From: Polytrichum commune
Taxonomy: Eukaryota; Streptophyta; Polytrichopsida; Polytrichales; Polytrichaceae
NCBI GenBank assembly: GCA_950295325.1
Contig: OX485804.1
Span: 6,944,001 to 7,008,000, forward strand
Length of the DNA stretch: 64,000 nucleotides
Direction of reading: 5' to 3'
Shown: positions 24,161 to 37,257 of the stretch, in pieces
How positions within the stretch are numbered: position 1 is the first letter of the stretch
Layout of the letters: every line of letters begins with the position of its first letter
The notes under the pieces: model-generated
What the model was told of the DNA's origin: nothing
Databases searched by the model: none
What the model saw: the letters and a program-made list of their open reading frames with translations, nothing else
Program-made: the position numbers and the translations under genes

Positions 24161-24924
24161 GGGGCCGTTTTACATCGTGGACCATGAAGTCGTCGCATGT
24201 CAGAGGGCATTTTCCCAATGATATCACTTCTATGGTAATATTTTCATGGTCCGATTTTGAAAAAAAATGCATTCTTAAAGTCTTTGGGCTTCCTGACCGC
24301 GTGTGAACCGAACGTGGATCAAGAGAAGTGAGCATGCACCAAGAAGTGTATGTGCTGATTTTTTTAATATATATGTCCAAAGTAGGTGGGGTTTGGGAAT
24401 TTTCATCATGTTTGACTTTTTCCATGATCACACTTCTATGGTAAAATTTCCATGGTCCGATTTCAAAAAAAAATGTATTCTTAAAGTCTTTGGATCCCCT
24501 GACCACGTGTGAACCGAATGTGGATCAAGAGAAGTGCATGTGCTGATTTTTTTAAATATATATGTCCAAAGTGGGCGGTTTTGGGAATTTTCTTCATGTT
24601 TGACTTTTTCTTCCTTGAACTATAAAAAATCGTTTGGCACAAAAAAAATTTAAAAATTTTAATCGGCATTTCTAGGGCATGGTCTCCTAACATTTGCAGT
24701 GAGAGTATCTCTTTTGCCTCTCCCATTGCAAAACTTGTTGGACCATGATAGTGGATAATGTAGGCTTGAGAATAAGTCTTTTGGGGACCTCAAGTTCCAT
24801 GGTCACTCGTACATCTTTCTTCTTGATGTAAACCAAAGTGGTCTTGGGATGGGTTTTCAATGGCCAATCACATATTTAAGAGGAGCAAAGGGACAACTTC
24901 ATGGTCCATGACATAAACAACCCC
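24161..24924. mobile_element. PIF/Harbinger-like element with TTA duplication and internal tandem repeat
   Basis: The left end GGGGCCGTTTTACATCGTGG, then ACCATGAAGTCGTC, is the inverse of the right end GACAACTTCATGGTCCATG, then CATAAACAACCCC. TTA flanks both sides (24,158-24,160 and 24,925-24,927). Inside, a ~190-200-bp unit is duplicated in tandem (about 24,222-24,424 and 24,425-24,611; shared word TTCTTAAAGTCTTTGG). It is related to 16,430-17,801. The minus ORF of 117 residues over the duplication is not a convincing protein. Confidence 0.75.
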
Positions 24925-24961
24925 TTAGTATAAGTTGCAACACTTTCATGTTTTCATTGTT

Positions 24962-25200
24962 GAGAGAGAGAGAGAGAGAGCCTCACATCCATACAACATT
25001 AAACTCGACCCGAATAGGTTTGTGGCCAATTTATGCTAATTCATCTCATATGACATTGAGTAAACTAATTTGGGATCTTTAAGTTAATTCCCGTGTCAAA
25101 AAATCTTAAAAAGTGACAGTTGGGATACACACTATTCTAGGGCTTTTATGTTGGATATATGGGAGGTACGTTTGTATAAAATAATTATGTCTCTTCATTA
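24962..25200. mobile_element. Family D MITE, copy 4
   Basis: The left end is replaced by or merged with a GA microsatellite, then CTCACATCCATACAAC. The right side keeps CTTTTATGTTGGATATATGG and GAGGTACGTTTGTATAAAAT. Internal AATTCATCTCATATGACAT matches the family block. Confidence 0.6.
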
Positions 25201-28200
25201 AGATCCCAGGTATGCTAATTGCCATAACATGTACCCAACCATGACTTTTCATACTTTTTATAGGGAGTGCAAAAAGTGATATTCTCAAGAGAGATGGAAG
25301 CTACTTACAACAATATTATTGGATGGAGGATGAAAATTGGACATTTTGAGCAACATGTCAACCAAAAAAATTCATTATACCTTATTAGGCAAGTTAACAC
25401 ACTTAGAGGGCAACAAAAGCTTGAAACTGAGCTAAATTTAACCTCAATACATATGGAATTGGTCATTGGTTCTTGTTTCAATGGGTTTTGATTCCACAAA
25501 CAGAAGTGGTGGACCATACTATGAAGCAAGTTATGACATTAAGTACAATAAATAATCTCTCTCTCTCCCTCCCTCCCTCTCAACAAAGCAATTTATAGAG
25601 GACATGCTTTTGGAGGTTTTGGCCAAATAAATGTCCTCATATTTGCATGGTTGAGTCCTTCAACACGAGGCTTTCTTTATCACAATAAGTAGGCAATGAG
25701 GATTTTTCCTTTTTTGAACCACTCCTTAATGAAGAATTAAAAGCTAGTGCAACAATAATAATGAGTGAATTCACCTCTACCCAAGGCGATTTGTAAGGTG
25801 CTAAGCTACAACCAATACATAGAAATTGCCTCCCCTTGTACCTTGAGGAAAGATTTCACACAATATTTCAAGGCTTTTGATGCCATAGAGAAGGCCTATA
25901 ACGCTAGTGAGGTATACAACAGCAACAAAACCGACGAGCATATTGAGCGGTGAAGCTTGGGATTTGCTTGAAGTGCAACTACCACAAAATATTGAATGGG
26001 AACAAACACAAAAGCCATGGCATTGAGGGTGTTGGCGCCCAAGGACCAAGATGATGCCTCTTGGGAAAGGCTCCATACTTGAAGCTTCTTTATGGGCACA
26101 AATTTTGGAATTACACAATGCCAAGCTCATGAAACATGCACAATTTGCAGTAGGGGCTTTGGGCATGATGATGCACATAGAATTGCTCAGACGTCCTTCA
26201 TCAAATCTCTACCTCCCAAAGCGATAAAAGAGGCAGGAATGCATGATCACCTCATGGACGAGGCCTTGCTACGGCGTCTTAAAAAATTGGATAAGCTTCG
26301 TACCCAAGATTGCTTTGGCTCCCTGGCACTTAAAGTTGCAGTTATCGCCAAGGTTGAATAGGAAACAAGCACAACGAATGATTTGATAATGCTAGCCATC
26401 ATGGGGGGTAGCACCCCATATCCAACACTAAGTATTAGAGAATGCTAAAGTGTTTATGAGATTAATCACAAGAGATGGTAGCCTGTTAAAACTCACAATC
26501 TCTTTTCTTTTTCTTTTTTGGAATAAAGGAGGCATGTGGTCACCTTGCTAGTTTTTCATCAAGTAGAGAAATTTCATTGCTGGGAATTGAATCGCCAACC
26601 ACTTTGTTTGGTTTTGGGTACCTCTCCACTGTTATCCAGTAGTTGAGGTTAAACCTTGCAATCTCCACGGTTGCCAAAGACGCATGAAAAATCTCACCCA
26701 TGACTATCATACATGATTGGCGAACGACTCTTTATGTTAAAAAATGGCTTGGGTTTTGCAATGTCTACGTACTTTCATCTCGATGCCCAAGACCATGGAC
26801 TTTCATCTTTGTGAAACGGAATGTATTTATATGGTTCTAAGAATATCACTTGGTGAAGATGGCCCCTCACCCAAGGGTTCTTATTTTTTTCAAGACTAAA
26901 ACCCAAACTGATAGGTTGTTGATTTTTTATCTATGTGTTTAGCTATCCACAACCAACATGCCTCAAATCTTAATGAAAGTGGTCATGAGCACTTCTAGTC
27001 CCCCCCCCCCCCAACACACAAGTAACTTTATAAAAGGCCTTCATGACACTCTCCTCTCCCTCTTGATTCTATTCTCATGAGGCTCTTAGTGGTTGTCATT
27101 CTCAACTTGAAAGAAATAGTTGTTTGTAACTCTTGGTTTGTGCAAAGTTGTTTGTGGTTATTGGATTATGCTATGAAAATTTTCAGGTTTGTGTTCTTAG
27201 ATATTGTAGTCCTTCATTTGCAATTTTGGAGCTTTTATAGTTACCTTAGCGATTTTTCTTAATATATTAGCTTAAAACCATTCTTCAACCTCTCATAGTC
27301 TCCAAGTTTTGAATCATTATTGGATCTCTATTGATCTTTCATCTCTCTCAGATCTCTCTTAAATTTTAGATCTCATTCTTAGTTTCTACATTTTGAATCA
27401 TCATTGGATTTCTCTTAGTCTCCTAACTTTGAAGAATTATTGGATCTCCCATAGTCTCCTAGCTTTTCATTATTATCGAATCTCTTGTAGTCTTTTATCT
27501 CTCTCTCGGATCTCTTTGAGTATTAGGATTCTCTTTTGGTTTCTTCACTTTGAATCATCATTGGATCTCTCCTAGTTTCCATACTTTGAAGCATTATTGG
27601 ATCTCTATTTGTTTTTTTTAAACTTTGAAGAAAAATTGGATATCCCTTAGTCTTTCAACTTTCTCTTTGAAATAACTTATAAATATCTCTTTTGATCTTG
27701 AACCTCTCTGAAGTCTTAAAACAAAACCACACAAAACAACAACACAACACATAACAAACCAAAATCAAATAAAATAAAAGATAAAGAAACTTTTGACAAC
27801 TCCACCATGTAGATGCTAATTTTAGAGGCAAGAAAGAGCATATTTTTATGAAAAATGTAATAGTACTCTACAATCAATACTAATTTGCAAGTCAATGGAA
27901 GATACTGACCTAATAATATGACAACTAAAATCGTCACCGAAGTACAACCCCAGGTATGTGGCATGCAAATCTACTAAAGGTATGTGGTCCTGCCATTAGG
28001 CACTTCCAACTCCACAAACTATTTCGACCATTGGATCTCCTCTAGTTAGCAATTTAAAACATGAAAAATTACCATCTTCAGTTTCAGATTTCACATCGCG
28101 AGGCAAAACATAAATGACATAAAAGTGAAGATTCTTGGTCAAGATATCAACGATCGACGGTGAAGTTGATTGCCGGGGGAAGCCTTAGCAACTACCGGAA

Positions 28201-28780
28201 AATGGACACCACTTTGAGTAACAATGTACTACCTTACACTACCTTATACTATTGTAGATCTAAAAAAATGCCAAAAGTGTCAAGATTTGGAGACTTTTGG
28301 GATTCAACAAACATTGAGTGTAGGGAAGTAAGGCCTTAAAGTAGCCTTGGAGCAACAACTCCCTCAAGCACCCGTTCACAAGGATAAGTCATGCCACACA
28401 ACATAAGTTGTTGATGGACATGCAACAACAAGGGCAATGTTTAAACAATGAATCGCTTAGGAAAATCCAAGGTCAAATTGTGACCTATGATATGTATTTA
28501 AGAGTTTGGATGCGGAAGTCGAGGATGAATATGTTCCAAGGGCATGAAGGGGGCGGGGGGTGTGCACATTGATTACGGAGTCCATTGCTAAACATATTAG
28601 CGAAGAAGGAAGCTTGTGCGGCAATAGGCTCTAGTGATTTAAACCTCAAGGTTATTAGGGGATGACCTCTACGTTGCAAACATATATGTGTCCAACAAAA
28701 TATTCGAGCCTCTGAAAGTATGGGAAGCTATGGTCGATTGATGGCTTAGAGGGCAAGCGGATCTTCAGGAGCAATTGGAA
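25201..28780. other. Gene-poor stretch with small LINE fragment and minisatellite
   Basis: About 26,435-26,500 matches 29,812-29,875 (AATGCTAAAGTGTTTATGAG), so it is a small fragment of the same LINE. Overlapping ORFs at 25,267-25,491, 25,765-25,953 and 26,092-26,361 have fairly even composition and may be further retroelement remnants, but I recognise no domain. A run of 13 C lies at 27,000-27,012. The 36-bp minisatellite is listed separately. Confidence 0.4.
27298..27690 (+). repeat. Degenerate 36-bp minisatellite
   Basis: A unit like AGTCTCCTAACTTTGAATCA followed by TTATTGGATCTCTCTT repeats with unit starts at 27,381, 27,417, 27,453 and 27,489, exactly 36 bp apart. Looser units lie on both sides. 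Because 36 is a multiple of three, the frame from 27,393 stays open for 60 codons and gives a 12-residue periodic peptide of the pattern N-H/Y-x-W/R-I-S-x-S-L-L. I know of no such protein and treat it as non-coding. Confidence 0.65.
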
Positions 28781-30215
28781 TGTGGTTGAGAAGGATAGGT
28801 CCACAAATAATAACCATGTGTTTAAGGGCATAAAAGAATTGACATGCTTTGGAATCCAAGATAGTTTTGACTACATAAGTGGGCCTACATTCACACGGGA
28901 TAATTGGTGGTTGAGTAACACAAGAATATTCTCTAGACTAGATAGATTTGATTCATACACTAACCCAATGAGTCCTCACAAAAAAAAACTATGCCAACAT
29001 AGGCGGGGCTACCGGATTGGACCATATACCGGTACATTTTTCTATAGACTTGGGAGGGACCCAACTTATATATATATATATATAAATATAATGAATAGTA
29101 GATATCTAGGAGATGGAAGGAGAATCGCCAAGGTTCAAAATTAATGGAAGGCCTTTCAAAATGGTGAAGGTGTGGGGACAAGGATGTCCATTAGCCCCTT
29201 ATCTCTTTCTAATCACTGGAGAGGTACTTAACCACATGGATATTATGCTAGGCAATACAAGTAGGATATTATTGCACAATATACAAGTGACACCTCTTTT
29301 TATAGTTGAAGGTAATCCATAATCACTAAGAAATATAGATAGATTACTTAACCGGTTTAGGTTAGCCTCGGGCCTTGTGATTTATTGGAGAAAATAATTG
29401 GAATGTTGGTAGAGCACCTTCTGTTGTAAACTAACATGGTTTGACCCATTCCCGTGTAAGTGGGCTCAAAAAGGCTAGTTGTCTAAAATCTTAGGCACAA
29501 CTTTTGGACAAGCATTGGAAGTAACAAACATTGACAACTTTCTTATTAACAAAATTTGGAAGAAAAGCACGTACTTGGAGTTGAGTCATCTTTTGTTGGT
29601 AGGAAGAAGACTTATAATAAATCAAGTACTCCCATGCAGTCTTTGGTTTTTTTTGTAATGGTTTGGATAGGGACTTGGCAAGCAATCAAAATAACTAAAG
29701 GGCTACTTAGGGACTATCTTTGGGATGGACAACAAGGGCATGCCCAAGCTAGAGTTGCATGGACGGACTATTGTGCTAAAATTCAAGAATGGGGGTCTTA
29801 GTCTCATTGAAACTCATTAGAGTATGCTAAAGTGTTTATGAGACTAATTACAAGAGACGGTAGCTTGTTAAAATGTTTGGGACAAAACGTTTGGCAGGAA
29901 TGAGGGAGAGTTCATTTGGTCAATTTGGCATAAACAAGTTGCCAGGAACACTTGGCAAATATCCCATCCTCCCTTAGCAAATTCTCTAGAAATTGGCTAC
30001 TTTTGAGAGGGATCACGTTGTGGTCAATAGTAGTGAAGAGGATTGATCTCACTTTCAACAATATCACGTGGGACACCAAGAAAATCCAACAATTGATTTG
30101 GCAAGGGATCCTTAAAATTTGCTAGGCACGCATAGGATGCGGCTTGCAAAGAAGCGAAAATCTTAATGCATTTGGCATTGGCTTTTTAGATGTTTGTAAA
30201 AAAAAGTTTAAAAGG
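28780..30215 (+). pseudogene. Degraded LINE: endonuclease tail plus reverse-transcriptase C-terminal part
   Basis: Near 28,870-28,955 one frame reads FTRDNWW, then RIFSRLDRF, the end motif of the LINE endonuclease domain. From 29,105 another frame reads FKINGRPF and then GQGCPLAPYLFLITGEVLN, a strongly recognisable part of plant LINE reverse transcriptase (the RQGCPLSPYLF region). Broken homology continues through LASGLVIYW to the tail near 30,110. The conserved polymerase core with the YADD box is missing between the two parts. Many stops and frame changes show an old dead copy. A TA tract lies at about 29,070-29,085. Confidence 0.7.
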
Positions 30216-31474
30216 AAAAGAAAAGGATAAGAGTACAAGAATTATGCATTGGAATATCAAAGCGCCTAATGTTGCCTTAGTCAACCCATGTATAGGATGT
30301 GTGTGGATAGAGTTGTGTCATGTTTTCATCAGGTGCACCCAAAAAAGCCTGCCACGCTCTCTTTAACGGGTCCCTGATGACTTTGTAATGGTTTTGGCAT
30401 TGGAATAGATATTCAATTGTCTCAAACAAATAAACAAAAACAAAGTGATGATTGTTTTTTTCTCTTCAAGATGATCGCATAAGTACTCCCAATGATGTTG
30501 AGTTTTGAACTTAGAATGGTGTCTATGTATTTGTGTAAATAATCCCATATCATTGTAACACACATCTTTTTGGTGTTTGTCCTTAATAAGCCTTGCCATT
30601 TCATACTCAAATAGTGACATTTAACACCTAGTGGCATTTGCATTTCCACCAAAATCTGGTGGGTGAAGCACCTACATTGAAACTAACCCTTAGAAGCGGT
30701 GAAACATAAACTTGATTGTAACCACCCATGAGAAGAAATTACCGAAATTAGTCCCAACCTAATTATGACACCCTATAGATTGCCAATGGGGTCCCGATTG
30801 GGAATAGGCGCCTCTACTCTTGCTAGGTTTTTTATACTTTTCCATCCCTCATCTTGGTTTGTTTTATTCAAAATGTCAAGCACAAACAAACAACACTAAC
30901 TTATTATGTGTGCGTTTAGGCTTAAGTTTTGCATTCTTGACATGTGTCAATATACATGTCTTTCTCTCCTTGACGCGAGAGAAGCTTGCGCCATGTCATC
31001 AGGCCACCTTTATAATTCATTGAAAGGGGACTCACCGGCTAGGGCTAGGCTGACTCATTACCTACTCACTAACCTCATCATTATATAAAAGACACTTGGA
31101 CCCTAAAGGGGCTCACTAGCTCACCCATTTAAGTTTCAAGTGATTAATATAAGTAATTTTATTGTTACAATTATTATTGAGGAGGGAAGGTCCAAAAACC
31201 GACATCAATGCATTGAAGAACAAGGAAGTCACACCCACTTTGAGGGGAGGCAAGGCCCCTTGGATGTGTCACACCGCCACGTAAACTATAATAAAGAATC
31301 AAGTAACAAAAATCCCATCAAACCATCTATAACCAAGGATGGTCCACACCCAACTAGCCAAAGACAACCCCAAGCAACCCAACAACCAAAGGACATAATA
31401 ACATAAATACGTTGATGTTTTCAATTCTATGAGCTTTGCACTTGATTTTGTTTACAAAGAACGTTCCTAGCACC
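30216..31474. other. Gene-free stretch between two LINE fragments
   Basis: An inverted family E fragment lies at about 30,450-30,650. About 31,250-31,400 resembles 42,050-42,180 and is likely the 3' untranslated part of the minus-strand LINE that follows. No gene was seen. Confidence 0.45.
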
Positions 31475-32480
31475 CTAACTATCATCGATGCCTTTAAGGA
31501 GGGCTTCGGTTGAGTAGATGCTAATCTCAACGAGTTTGACAACCCTAGCCCAAGCCACCTTGGTGTACACAATGAGGTCGTCCCAAATGAGTTGTTTCAT
31601 TTTGGACTCATGCCATTGCTCTTGGTTGAAAACCTTATCATTACACTTAGTCCAAATAGTCAAAAGAGTAATGCCCCGGAGAAGGTGCCAAACCATAATT
31701 TTATTGGCAAACTTCTTAGGATCCCTCTCCCAAAAGAGGGTTTCTTTCCAATGAAAGCTATCATAGATATCGGTGCAAATCCCATAGAGTTCATGCATGA
31801 TGAAAGTGGCCCATCTCCAAGCTCTCCAGGCTTGAATGCAATCCCATAACTTATGTTTATCTGACTCGCTTGTGTTAGGGAGGCAAACTGCACATTGCTT
31901 AGAGATGAATGTTGGTGCAATGCAGCCCTCCATTTATTGACCGAAACTGCCTTGTGCCAAAATAGAGGTTCTCTGCCGGAGAGTACCGGATCCCACACTT
32001 TGGTCTAATAACACTTGTGATTACTTGGAAGATAGCCTTGCCATTTGTTTGCCGCCCTAGTCTTGCTAGGGATCATGTTGATGACATAATCTCTACTTGA
32101 TTTTGTGGTGTGGTGTAATTAAGGAAGCGTAACCTTCAACCCGTCTCCACCGGTCCAAGTCCCATTCAAGTGTGGCTTCTTTGCCAAAAAAGAAAGCAAT
32201 TTCCTCTTGCTTTTCAACCTTCTTAGCCTCCTAGTGGCATGAATGATTTTCACATGGTGAAAAAAACTAGTGTAATCCCTGGTGGGGTGCCAAGACTCGC
32301 TAAGGCATCATGAGAGGGTAACAACCATAAAACACTTGATTGTAAGGGAAAGAAAGAGGTGATATGTGCAGTGTAGAACAAAGGCCGGGTCGTCTATGCA
32401 GTGACAATAGAATCCAACCCATTGCCCCGGATGAGTGGCTTTCATGTCTTCTTCCAAGTCTTCTCCCAATAGGCACATTC
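31475..32480 (-). pseudogene. LINE 3' portion on the minus strand
   Basis: A 152-residue open frame (31,933 down to 31,475) reads CAVCLPNTSESDKHKLWDC, then AWRAWRW, then LLRGITLLTIW with CNDKVFN, then LIWDDLIVYTKVAWARV. This is the zinc-binding tail region of plant LINE polyproteins, with its spaced Cys and His residues. Upstream, in other frames, KPHLNGTW and VWDPVLSGREPLFWHKAVS extend the homology to about 32,260. It is truncated and frame-shifted. The same tail, far more decayed, lies in the opposite strand at about 30,000-30,120. Confidence 0.7.
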
Positions 32481-32759
32481 ATTTATCAATAATCATGGAT
32501 GTGAGTGCGATCTAGTCCTCATTCCCCGCCATAGTGAGTTTGAACTTAACATGCGCCTCATCCTAGGAAAGAAAGGTGCGGTGTTTAGTGTCCCAAATGT
32601 TATCAACGCATTGGGTTCCTTTGCCGTAAAGCTTGTGGTCTATGGCACACGTAAATATGTTGTCGATGAGTTCAAGAGCATCCGATTACCAAATATTAGA
32701 ATGCTCTCTCTCTCTCTCTCTCTCTCAAATCCTGTTTTCTTGATCTTCTTGAATTTCCT

Positions 32760-33800
32760 GGTCTCAATCACGGGCTGCCCGGAAAATATGCAGGCAGAAA
32801 GTGATATTTATACACGATCCAGAGTGCGGCAAAGCACCAGTTTAAGCCTCACTCTGTAGCAGTCACTCTGTATCCGAAGTCACAGCTACTGATCTCTGCA
32901 TACACCTACTCTGCAGGATAGCTATACAGAACACTACAGTAGTGTTATCCTTCACCTGTAGATCTGTAACCAAGTTCCGTGCACAGAGACTGCTGAGCTC
33001 ACAGAATTTACTGCAGTAACATCTGATTACCACAGTACTAACCTCAAGATGGACAAGACAGGCAATGCTTCTGCTTCTGACGAGTTCAAGGTGGCAAGAT
33101 GATCTTGAATTCTAAAAAACTTACATAGCACATACAATATGAGAGTAACACAAATTGTGCTTATGACATTTTACTTTCTAAGTACTATATGTATGATTTT
33201 GAGAATTGTAAAGTTGGTGTAAATCCTCCTACATCTAAGGAAGGAGTTGAAACTTGTTGACATTGATAACAAGTAAGAAGGTCCGTTTACACCTGTTGTA
33301 CGCTCTACTAACTTTTCTTGTAATTGTGGGGAGCATGGGCACAGGTGAGGACCTCTTCTACAAGCGGTATACGCCTTCCGAAGATCCGGTCACTCATCTC
33401 AATTTCTAAAAGATTTCATGCTCTTGAAATTGATTTGGAGTACTTCTTGTTTTTACACCATACTTTCTTTAAATACTACATTCTCTAGTAGTTCCTCAAC
33501 TTATGCTCTATATGAAGCAATTGAGGAATACAATAAAGATATCAAGAATACGATTATGAGTTCTATCACACCATTGTATATGGTAAACTAAATAAAATCA
33601 GTAATTCTTGATTTCCTATACAAAATAAAGAAACGGAGTTAAGAGAACTCTGTGACCGGTCATACATATTATACTCAGATATACTCTCTTGAAGCTACAT
33701 GGTTCTGACTGGCTTAAAATGTGCACCCTGAAAGGATTTGGTATCAAGATTCTGGTGCAAGTGGAAAAATACTTATATGTTGGTATGCTGTCTGTTAGTT
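32760..33800 (+). mobile_element. Probable broken Ty1/copia-type LTR retroelement fossil
   Basis: Two short peptide-like traces suggest this class: a Cys/His cluster resembling a zinc knuckle near 33,315, and a tryptophan followed by Asp-Ser-Gly-Ala-Ser near 33,745, as in the copia protease region. The preceding few hundred bases might be LTR or leader sequence. It is broken many times over and looks old. I could not place the LTR ends. Identification is tentative. Confidence 0.3.
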
Positions 33801-34750
33801 TATGTTCATTGATGACCAGATGGTGAGATGGGCAGGTCGGATTACTTAATATGTATTAAGTTCACATTACTGACCACAGTGGACTGAAGTGGCTGAAATC
33901 AAATTGATTCCCTAGTAATCAAGATATATATCTATATATCTACTTACCTGCCATATATTAAGAAATGAGTAATTCGGCTCCTCATTAAGTGCTGACCAAA
34001 CTATATGCTGAGTAATTTAGACCACTGTTTATGTACAGATGTCTACACTATTTATATGGAGTTTGCAATAATAGTTGGAATCGTACTGATTCTCGACTAA
34101 CCAGTGCTCTCTGAAAATATTTGGGAACTATGAGAAATTTATACATTGATATGTATACATATATATCTCCATACTTGAAATATGATGGGGAGTATTAACC
34201 TATGAGGGTATTCAACTTCCTATTCGGAGTATATATACAACCATTTCACAGGATGGGGTGACTACTTCAGTAAACAACAAACAAAGGACTTCTCTATTGG
34301 TTATGAGTTAACTAGATCAGTTGAAATTATATCAATTCAGTCTTTATAACATTATGTATTCTTATGTATAGTCTACATAATACCAAAAAGGTGAAACTCT
34401 TCTGACAAGCCTCTTTTGGGGAAGGATGAGATATGAAGAATGAGTAATATACTTGATTACCGGGACCCTAACAAGGGATGTATGTTGTCATTACATAACT
34501 TAACCTTACCTGTATAGTGATGACATATCCTAACAGGATAAGACAATAATCAAGACAAGATTAGTCAGCTCTCTCTCTCTCTCTCATCCATCATGATCTT
34601 GTTTCCTTCCTCACCAATGTAAAACTAAAAAAAAAGAGTGGAAAAGAGAGTGAATGAAGATATATAACGAGTGGGGTAGGGTTGCCCCTCTTTTTTCCAC
34701 CAATAAAATATACAATGGTCCCTCAGCATGGTTCATTCTCACTTCACACT
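33801..34750. other. Unassigned AT-rich sequence downstream of the copia-like fossil
   Basis: This may be further body of the same element, but no diagnostic motif was seen. Simple TATA/TATC runs (about 33,928-33,940 and 34,150-34,167) and a CT microsatellite (about 34,569-34,585) are present. Confidence 0.35.
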
Positions 34751-34975
34751 AGTGCCCGTGAAATTTTTGGGCATAGTCGGTCAAGATCCCAGTGATTCTA
34801 AATCCAGCCGGTTACATGTTGACATCTTCTGGTTTTGCTTTATTCATTTGAGGTATATTCTATAAATTCCTCTAAAATGAACGGTAATTCTCCTGAAGTC
34901 TCGAGGTTCAACCGGTTATTTCTCAAACTGAACCGGGTCATCTGTAACTAACCGCCGGTTCTCCCCGAGCCTTGC
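34751..34975 (-). mobile_element. AACCGGTT-rich MITE, copy 7
   Basis: The copy runs from CCGTGAAATTTTTGGGCATA to CCGCCGGTTCTCCCCGAG. The AACCGGTT word is intact in CAACCGGTTATTTC. Next to it, about 34,972-35,060 resembles part of family C (GCTTCACACTATGCTTGAGG), and CACTTCACAC lies just to the left, so the MITE may sit inside an old family C copy. Confidence 0.65.
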
Positions 34976-37257
34976 TTCACACTATGCTTGAGGGCCCGTG
35001 ACTACACAATTTGGCTACCCCAACACCCATGGTACGGCCTTTGGATGAGAGTCCAGGGCCCTCACCATTTGGGTTGACTGTGAAGTATGCACAGGTTCAT
35101 TTATGCAGTTGATGATGACGTGGCCTCCCTCCTGACCTCCACGTCGCCGCGTCTAAATTAACTACTGAACATTAAATAATGGTTCTGGAATTAGTACATG
35201 GTAGCAAAGTAAATGGGGAGAACATACTATATAGTGATTTGGCACTTTCTAAAAAAGAAAAAAGAAAAAGGAAAAGAGTGGCATCTTCTGTATGTGTAAT
35301 TAAGAAGATGGGGGAGAGTCTGTATTTATAGCAGCATGGGTGTTTATAGTGGATGTGTTTAGCCCATACGGCTAGGACAAACCCTTTATTTTGGGGGCCT
35401 CGAAACATGGGTACGGGGAATTGAGAATGGGCCAACAATGCATGCGATGCGGGCCTCCATGACATTGATTGCCTCTCCCTTAAACTCGGGTGACCATGCG
35501 AAGTAACATATGGGAAAAGGGATTGAGGTACATAGACGGGTGTTAAAAGGATATTTTCTCCAACTAGCCAATTTGGAGTAGGATTGTGTAGGGGCTTAGA
35601 ACACACTTGCCACTTGACACAGGCGGTCATTGTGACATGATTCTATTTCCATGTGTCAAGTCGAATTTATGATTGTCGAGAAGAAGTCTATGGCACCCAA
35701 AACAGGGTTCTGGCCTCTCGTGAGGCCACGTCGCCACTCAAACCTCGAAAACGCCGTTAATCTACCAATCTACGTAGAATCTACGTAGTTCTGTCATTTT
35801 GACCATCGTTGTAGATTGGACTCGAAACTTGTAAATGGGGTCATCTCATAATGACTCTATGTGTGAAATGGCAAGTGTGTTCTAGGACCACGTTTTCGAT
35901 TAGTGCCACTTCCCCGTGGATATGAAAGGGGGGGGGGGGGGGGACACCAGACTTTCCCCAATGAGCTTATTTGGGGAGGGGTGTTTGAAAGGATAAGGGC
36001 CAGGCCCAGGCCAGTATACCATGACCCACAACTCTCAGGCAATGTGAGAGAAAAAAAACTTAACCTGACTGAAAAACAATGCTCACCTTGTTGGATTGAA
36101 AAACCCCACTTCGAAGAAAAAGTGGTTGTTGCATTCTTGAGGGTTGTTTATCCACAAAACCTAGATTGTGTGCACCTCAACTTCAAGGCTCAAAATCTAA
36201 TATGTATGTTCACTTCCACTTGGTAATATAAGCAATTGACTAGGATTTCATTCTCAAAGTGAAACCATCAATGAAGCATATACTTGACTTGGAAGTCTAA
36301 AATGTGGAAAAATCGTCATTAGCAATGAGGTGATAGTTTTTGTGACTTACCATTTGAAAGGGCCTTTGTCATCCAAAAGTTGAATATTAAAACAATATGT
36401 TTATTTTAGCTAATTATTTCTTATTAAATCTTGATTAATTCCTTCTCCTTTCACAAGCAATTCTAGCAACTGACAACTCTATTATAGCATGTAGGTTTCT
36501 TTCTTTGGGATGATTTGATCCCAAAATTAGCATCAAAGATCCACATTAGAGGAACACACTTGAGATATATAAACCACATACATACGGAGTCATGTTTTCA
36601 CATTTCCTCTTTGTAATAGTGGTGGGGGCCCAACTAAATAAGTGATCCCATTTCATCTAATGTGGAATAGAACGATTGTTATTCAACAAAAACGGGGTTG
36701 TTCTTGGTTGGTGGGCCTAAGGATTATGCATGTGTGCATTTCTATTTTTGTGTTTGAACAGAAGGCCAACCAACCAACCAACGCCAACCTCGAATATGCA
36801 TGGCACCCAAAAGTGATCGCAAGTAATGTGAGCAACACCTATCCACCCAATCACTACATCCCACCTATCACTGCATCCTTTTTCGGACCACCACTTCTAC
36901 AAATATCCGTTTGGTCCATACAAGGATCATTCTACCCCTAGTCTAGCGCACCAATTATGACGATCATTAACCATTTTTCGGTTTTTCTACCTTACGAAGA
37001 TCATTACAAAAGTTCATTTCCCGGGAGGCCATGATGACCATTGTTTGGTGGTGTGTGTAGGGAGGTTTTATTAGCCTGGTTGGCACTAGGGGCTCGACGA
37101 ACCCCATGAGTTAAGTGTGGGATATGATGTGATCAAATTTGGTGTTATGTACACTTGTGTGTTTCGAGTATCTCTAGCTGGCATGTGAATGGGTAGATAA
37201 GTCTCAACAACATAGAAGCCAATAGGACGATTCATAAATAAGCATGTGAGCCATTTG
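34976..37257. other. Gene-free stretch
   Basis: A 152-residue minus ORF (35,172-35,630) has no recognisable domain and runs through pyrimidine-rich low complexity. I leave it uncalled. A run of 16 G is at 35,928-35,943. The words CTACGTAGAATCTACGTAG near 35,772-35,790 form a small tandem palindrome. About 36,500-36,600 resembles parts of the repeats near 7.3 kb. Confidence 0.4.

Noticed and set aside
31475-31933. An independent host gene of 152 codons
   Set aside because: The Cys/His spacing and the TIW..CNDKVFN / LIWDDLIVY pattern are those of a LINE polyprotein tail.
35172-35630. A 152-codon minus-strand ORF
   Set aside because: It has no recognisable motif, lies in transposon-rich intergenic DNA and ends in pyrimidine-rich low complexity.
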